NCBI GenBank assembly: GCA_027485005.1
Contig: JAIXRX010000188.1
Location: 1 to 5,610 of the forward strand
Length of the DNA stretch: 5,610 bases
DNA from: Alphaproteobacteria bacterium
GTDB taxonomy: Bacteria > Pseudomonadota > Alphaproteobacteria > Rickettsiales > JAIXRX01
Direction of reading: 5' to 3'
The notes beneath the pieces are model-generated. The model was not told the DNA's origin and did no database searches. It was given only the letters and a program-made list of their open reading frames with translations. Below, piece after piece: positions 4,801 to 5,610 of the stretch (positions are counted from its first letter, which is position 1; each line of letters begins with the position of its first letter). The position numbers and the translations under genes are program-made.

Positions 4801-5610
4801 TTAATACGCGAACGGATCACGCACCATGATGGTATCTTCGCGGTTTGGCGAGGTGGAAAGCAGCGCCACTTGGCACTCGATCAGCTCTTCAATCCGGCGA
4901 ATATATTTAATGGCATTAGCTGGCAGCTGCGCCCACGAGCGCGCGCCTTGCGTGCTTTCTTTCCAGCCCGGAATTTCTTCGTACATCGGCACCATTTCCG
5001 CCTGCAATTTTTGGTTAGCGGGCAGGTAATCATACACCGTGTCGCCATGCTTATAGCCAATGCAGATTTTCAGCGTTTCTTGGCCGTCCAGTACGTCGAG
5101 TTTGGTCAGGGCAATGCCTTGAATGCCGCCGATTTTAATCGCTTGGCGCACCAGCACTGCGTCAAACCAACCGCAGCGGCGTTTGCGTCCAGTCACCGTA
5201 CCAAATTCATGGCCACGTTCGCCCAGCTGCTGACCCACTTCGTCAAATAATTCGGACGGGAAGGGGCCGCTGCCCACGCGCGTGGTGTAGGCTTTGGTGA
5301 TGCCTAAAATGTAATTGAGCGCGCTCACGCCCACGCCCGCACCGGTGCTGGCGCTGCCCGCCACAGTGTTGGACGAGGTCACGAATGGGTAGGTGCCATG
5401 ATCCACGTCGAGCAGGGTGCCTTGTGCACCTTCAAACAAAATGCGTTTGCCTTGGCGGCGGAACTCGTCCAGCATCAACCACACAGGCGCGATATGCGGC
5501 AAAATGCGCGGCGCTAACGCCATCAAATGCGCGTGCATATCGGCGGCTTTCACTTCAGGCAAACCGCTTGCGCGGAAGAAAATATTATGATGCGCGCAAA
5601 GCGTTTCTAA
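4801..5610 (-). CDS. purA: Adenylosuccinate synthetase, C-terminal part (5' end outside the window)
   Basis: PurA joins IMP and aspartate with GTP to make adenylosuccinate, the first step from IMP to AMP. The visible 269 residues are roughly the last three fifths of a protein usually about 430 long; the frame stays open to the window edge, so the start lies beyond 5610. In partial numbering, FEGAQGTLLDVDHGTYPFVTSSN (59-81) is the PurA signature for the IMP site. TVTGRKRRCGW (138-148) carries the substrate-binding arginines. LTKLDVLD (168-175) contacts the GTP guanine. SWAQLPANAIKYIRRIEEL (225-243) and STSPNRED (252-259) complete the usual C-terminus. An internal TTG at 5562 is not a real start, because conserved sequence continues upstream of it. 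The stop codon lies four bases before the acyltransferase ATG. Nothing looks damaged. Confidence 0.97.
   Translation of the reverse strand, partial: LETLCAHHNIFFRASGLPEVKAADMHAHLMALAPRILPHIAPVWLMLDEFRRQGKRILFEGAQGTLLDVDHGTYPFVTSSNTVAGSASTGAGVGVSALNYILGITKAYTTRVGSGPFPSELFDEVGQQLGERGHEFGTVTGRKRRCGWFDAVLVRQAIKIGGIQGIALTKLDVLDGQETLKICIGYKHGDTVYDYLPANQKLQAEMVPMYEEIPGWKESTQGARSWAQLPANAIKYIRRIEELIECQVALLSTSPNREDTIMVRDPFAY

Noticed and set aside
4741..5250. Plus-strand open frame of 169 codons opposite the purA/acyltransferase junction
   Set aside because: It crosses the 3' end of one real gene and the 5' end of another, has no motif, and mirrors conserved PurA codons.
4801..5562. purA starting internally at the TTG at 5562
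   Set aside because: The frame continues with PurA-like residues (for example the AHHN segment) to the window edge, so the gene is simply cut by the window.
1..5610. CRISPR array, tRNA/rRNA gene, insertion sequence or prophage part
   Set aside because: No spaced direct repeats, cloverleaf, transposase or terminal inverted repeats with target duplications were seen; all sizeable stretches are filled by ordinary genes.

Overview
This 5.6 kb window is a compact bacterial chromosome segment carrying seven complete genes and the 3' part of an eighth. The gene set (YgaV/YgaP-type ArsR and rhodanese pair, family I pyrophosphatase, HI0933/YhiN-like flavoprotein, Ohr, PurA) suggests a pseudomonadote, possibly an alphaproteobacterium. 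That placement is a guess, because there is no rRNA or other marker here. I see no mobile element, tRNA, rRNA or CRISPR, and no stretch above 300 bases lacks a gene.

Left third (1-1340): a small sulfur/redox stress module. A carboxymuconolactone-decarboxylase/AhpD-like protein (minus strand) is divergent from a two-cysteine ArsR repressor of the BigR/YgaV/SqrR persulfide-sensor type, which is followed by a YgaP-like membrane rhodanese. Two near-identical 14-bp palindromes (TTAGT-N4-ACTAA) lie at 414-427, between the divergent genes, and at 756-769, between the repressor and the rhodanese. The first sits inside two overlapping, face-to-face promoters. The plus-strand promoter is placed so that arsR mRNA would begin at or next to its ATG (leaderless). 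The simplest reading is an autoregulated persulfide/sulfide response in which the thiol peroxidase-like protein and the rhodanese are the outputs.

Middle (1299-3294): the rhodanese gene converges on ppa (inorganic pyrophosphatase). A terminator hairpin, built mainly for ppa, is embedded in the last codons of the rhodanese. ppa is divergent from an HI0933/YhiN-like FAD protein. Their 129-bp intergenic region holds a long imperfect inverted repeat that reaches into the flavoprotein start codon. The flavoprotein gene contains an uninterrupted run of ten G just before its C-terminal FAD motif.

Right third (3295-5610): ohr (organic hydroperoxide reductase) runs convergently into a membrane acyltransferase-3 gene. 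The stop codons overlap inside a perfect 9-bp GC-rich hairpin. The acyltransferase starts 4 nt after the purA stop codon, so the two are probably co-transcribed. purA runs off the right edge. The best candidates for something not yet described are the leaderless, palindrome-controlled divergent promoter and the recruitment of the AhpD-like protein into a persulfide regulon.
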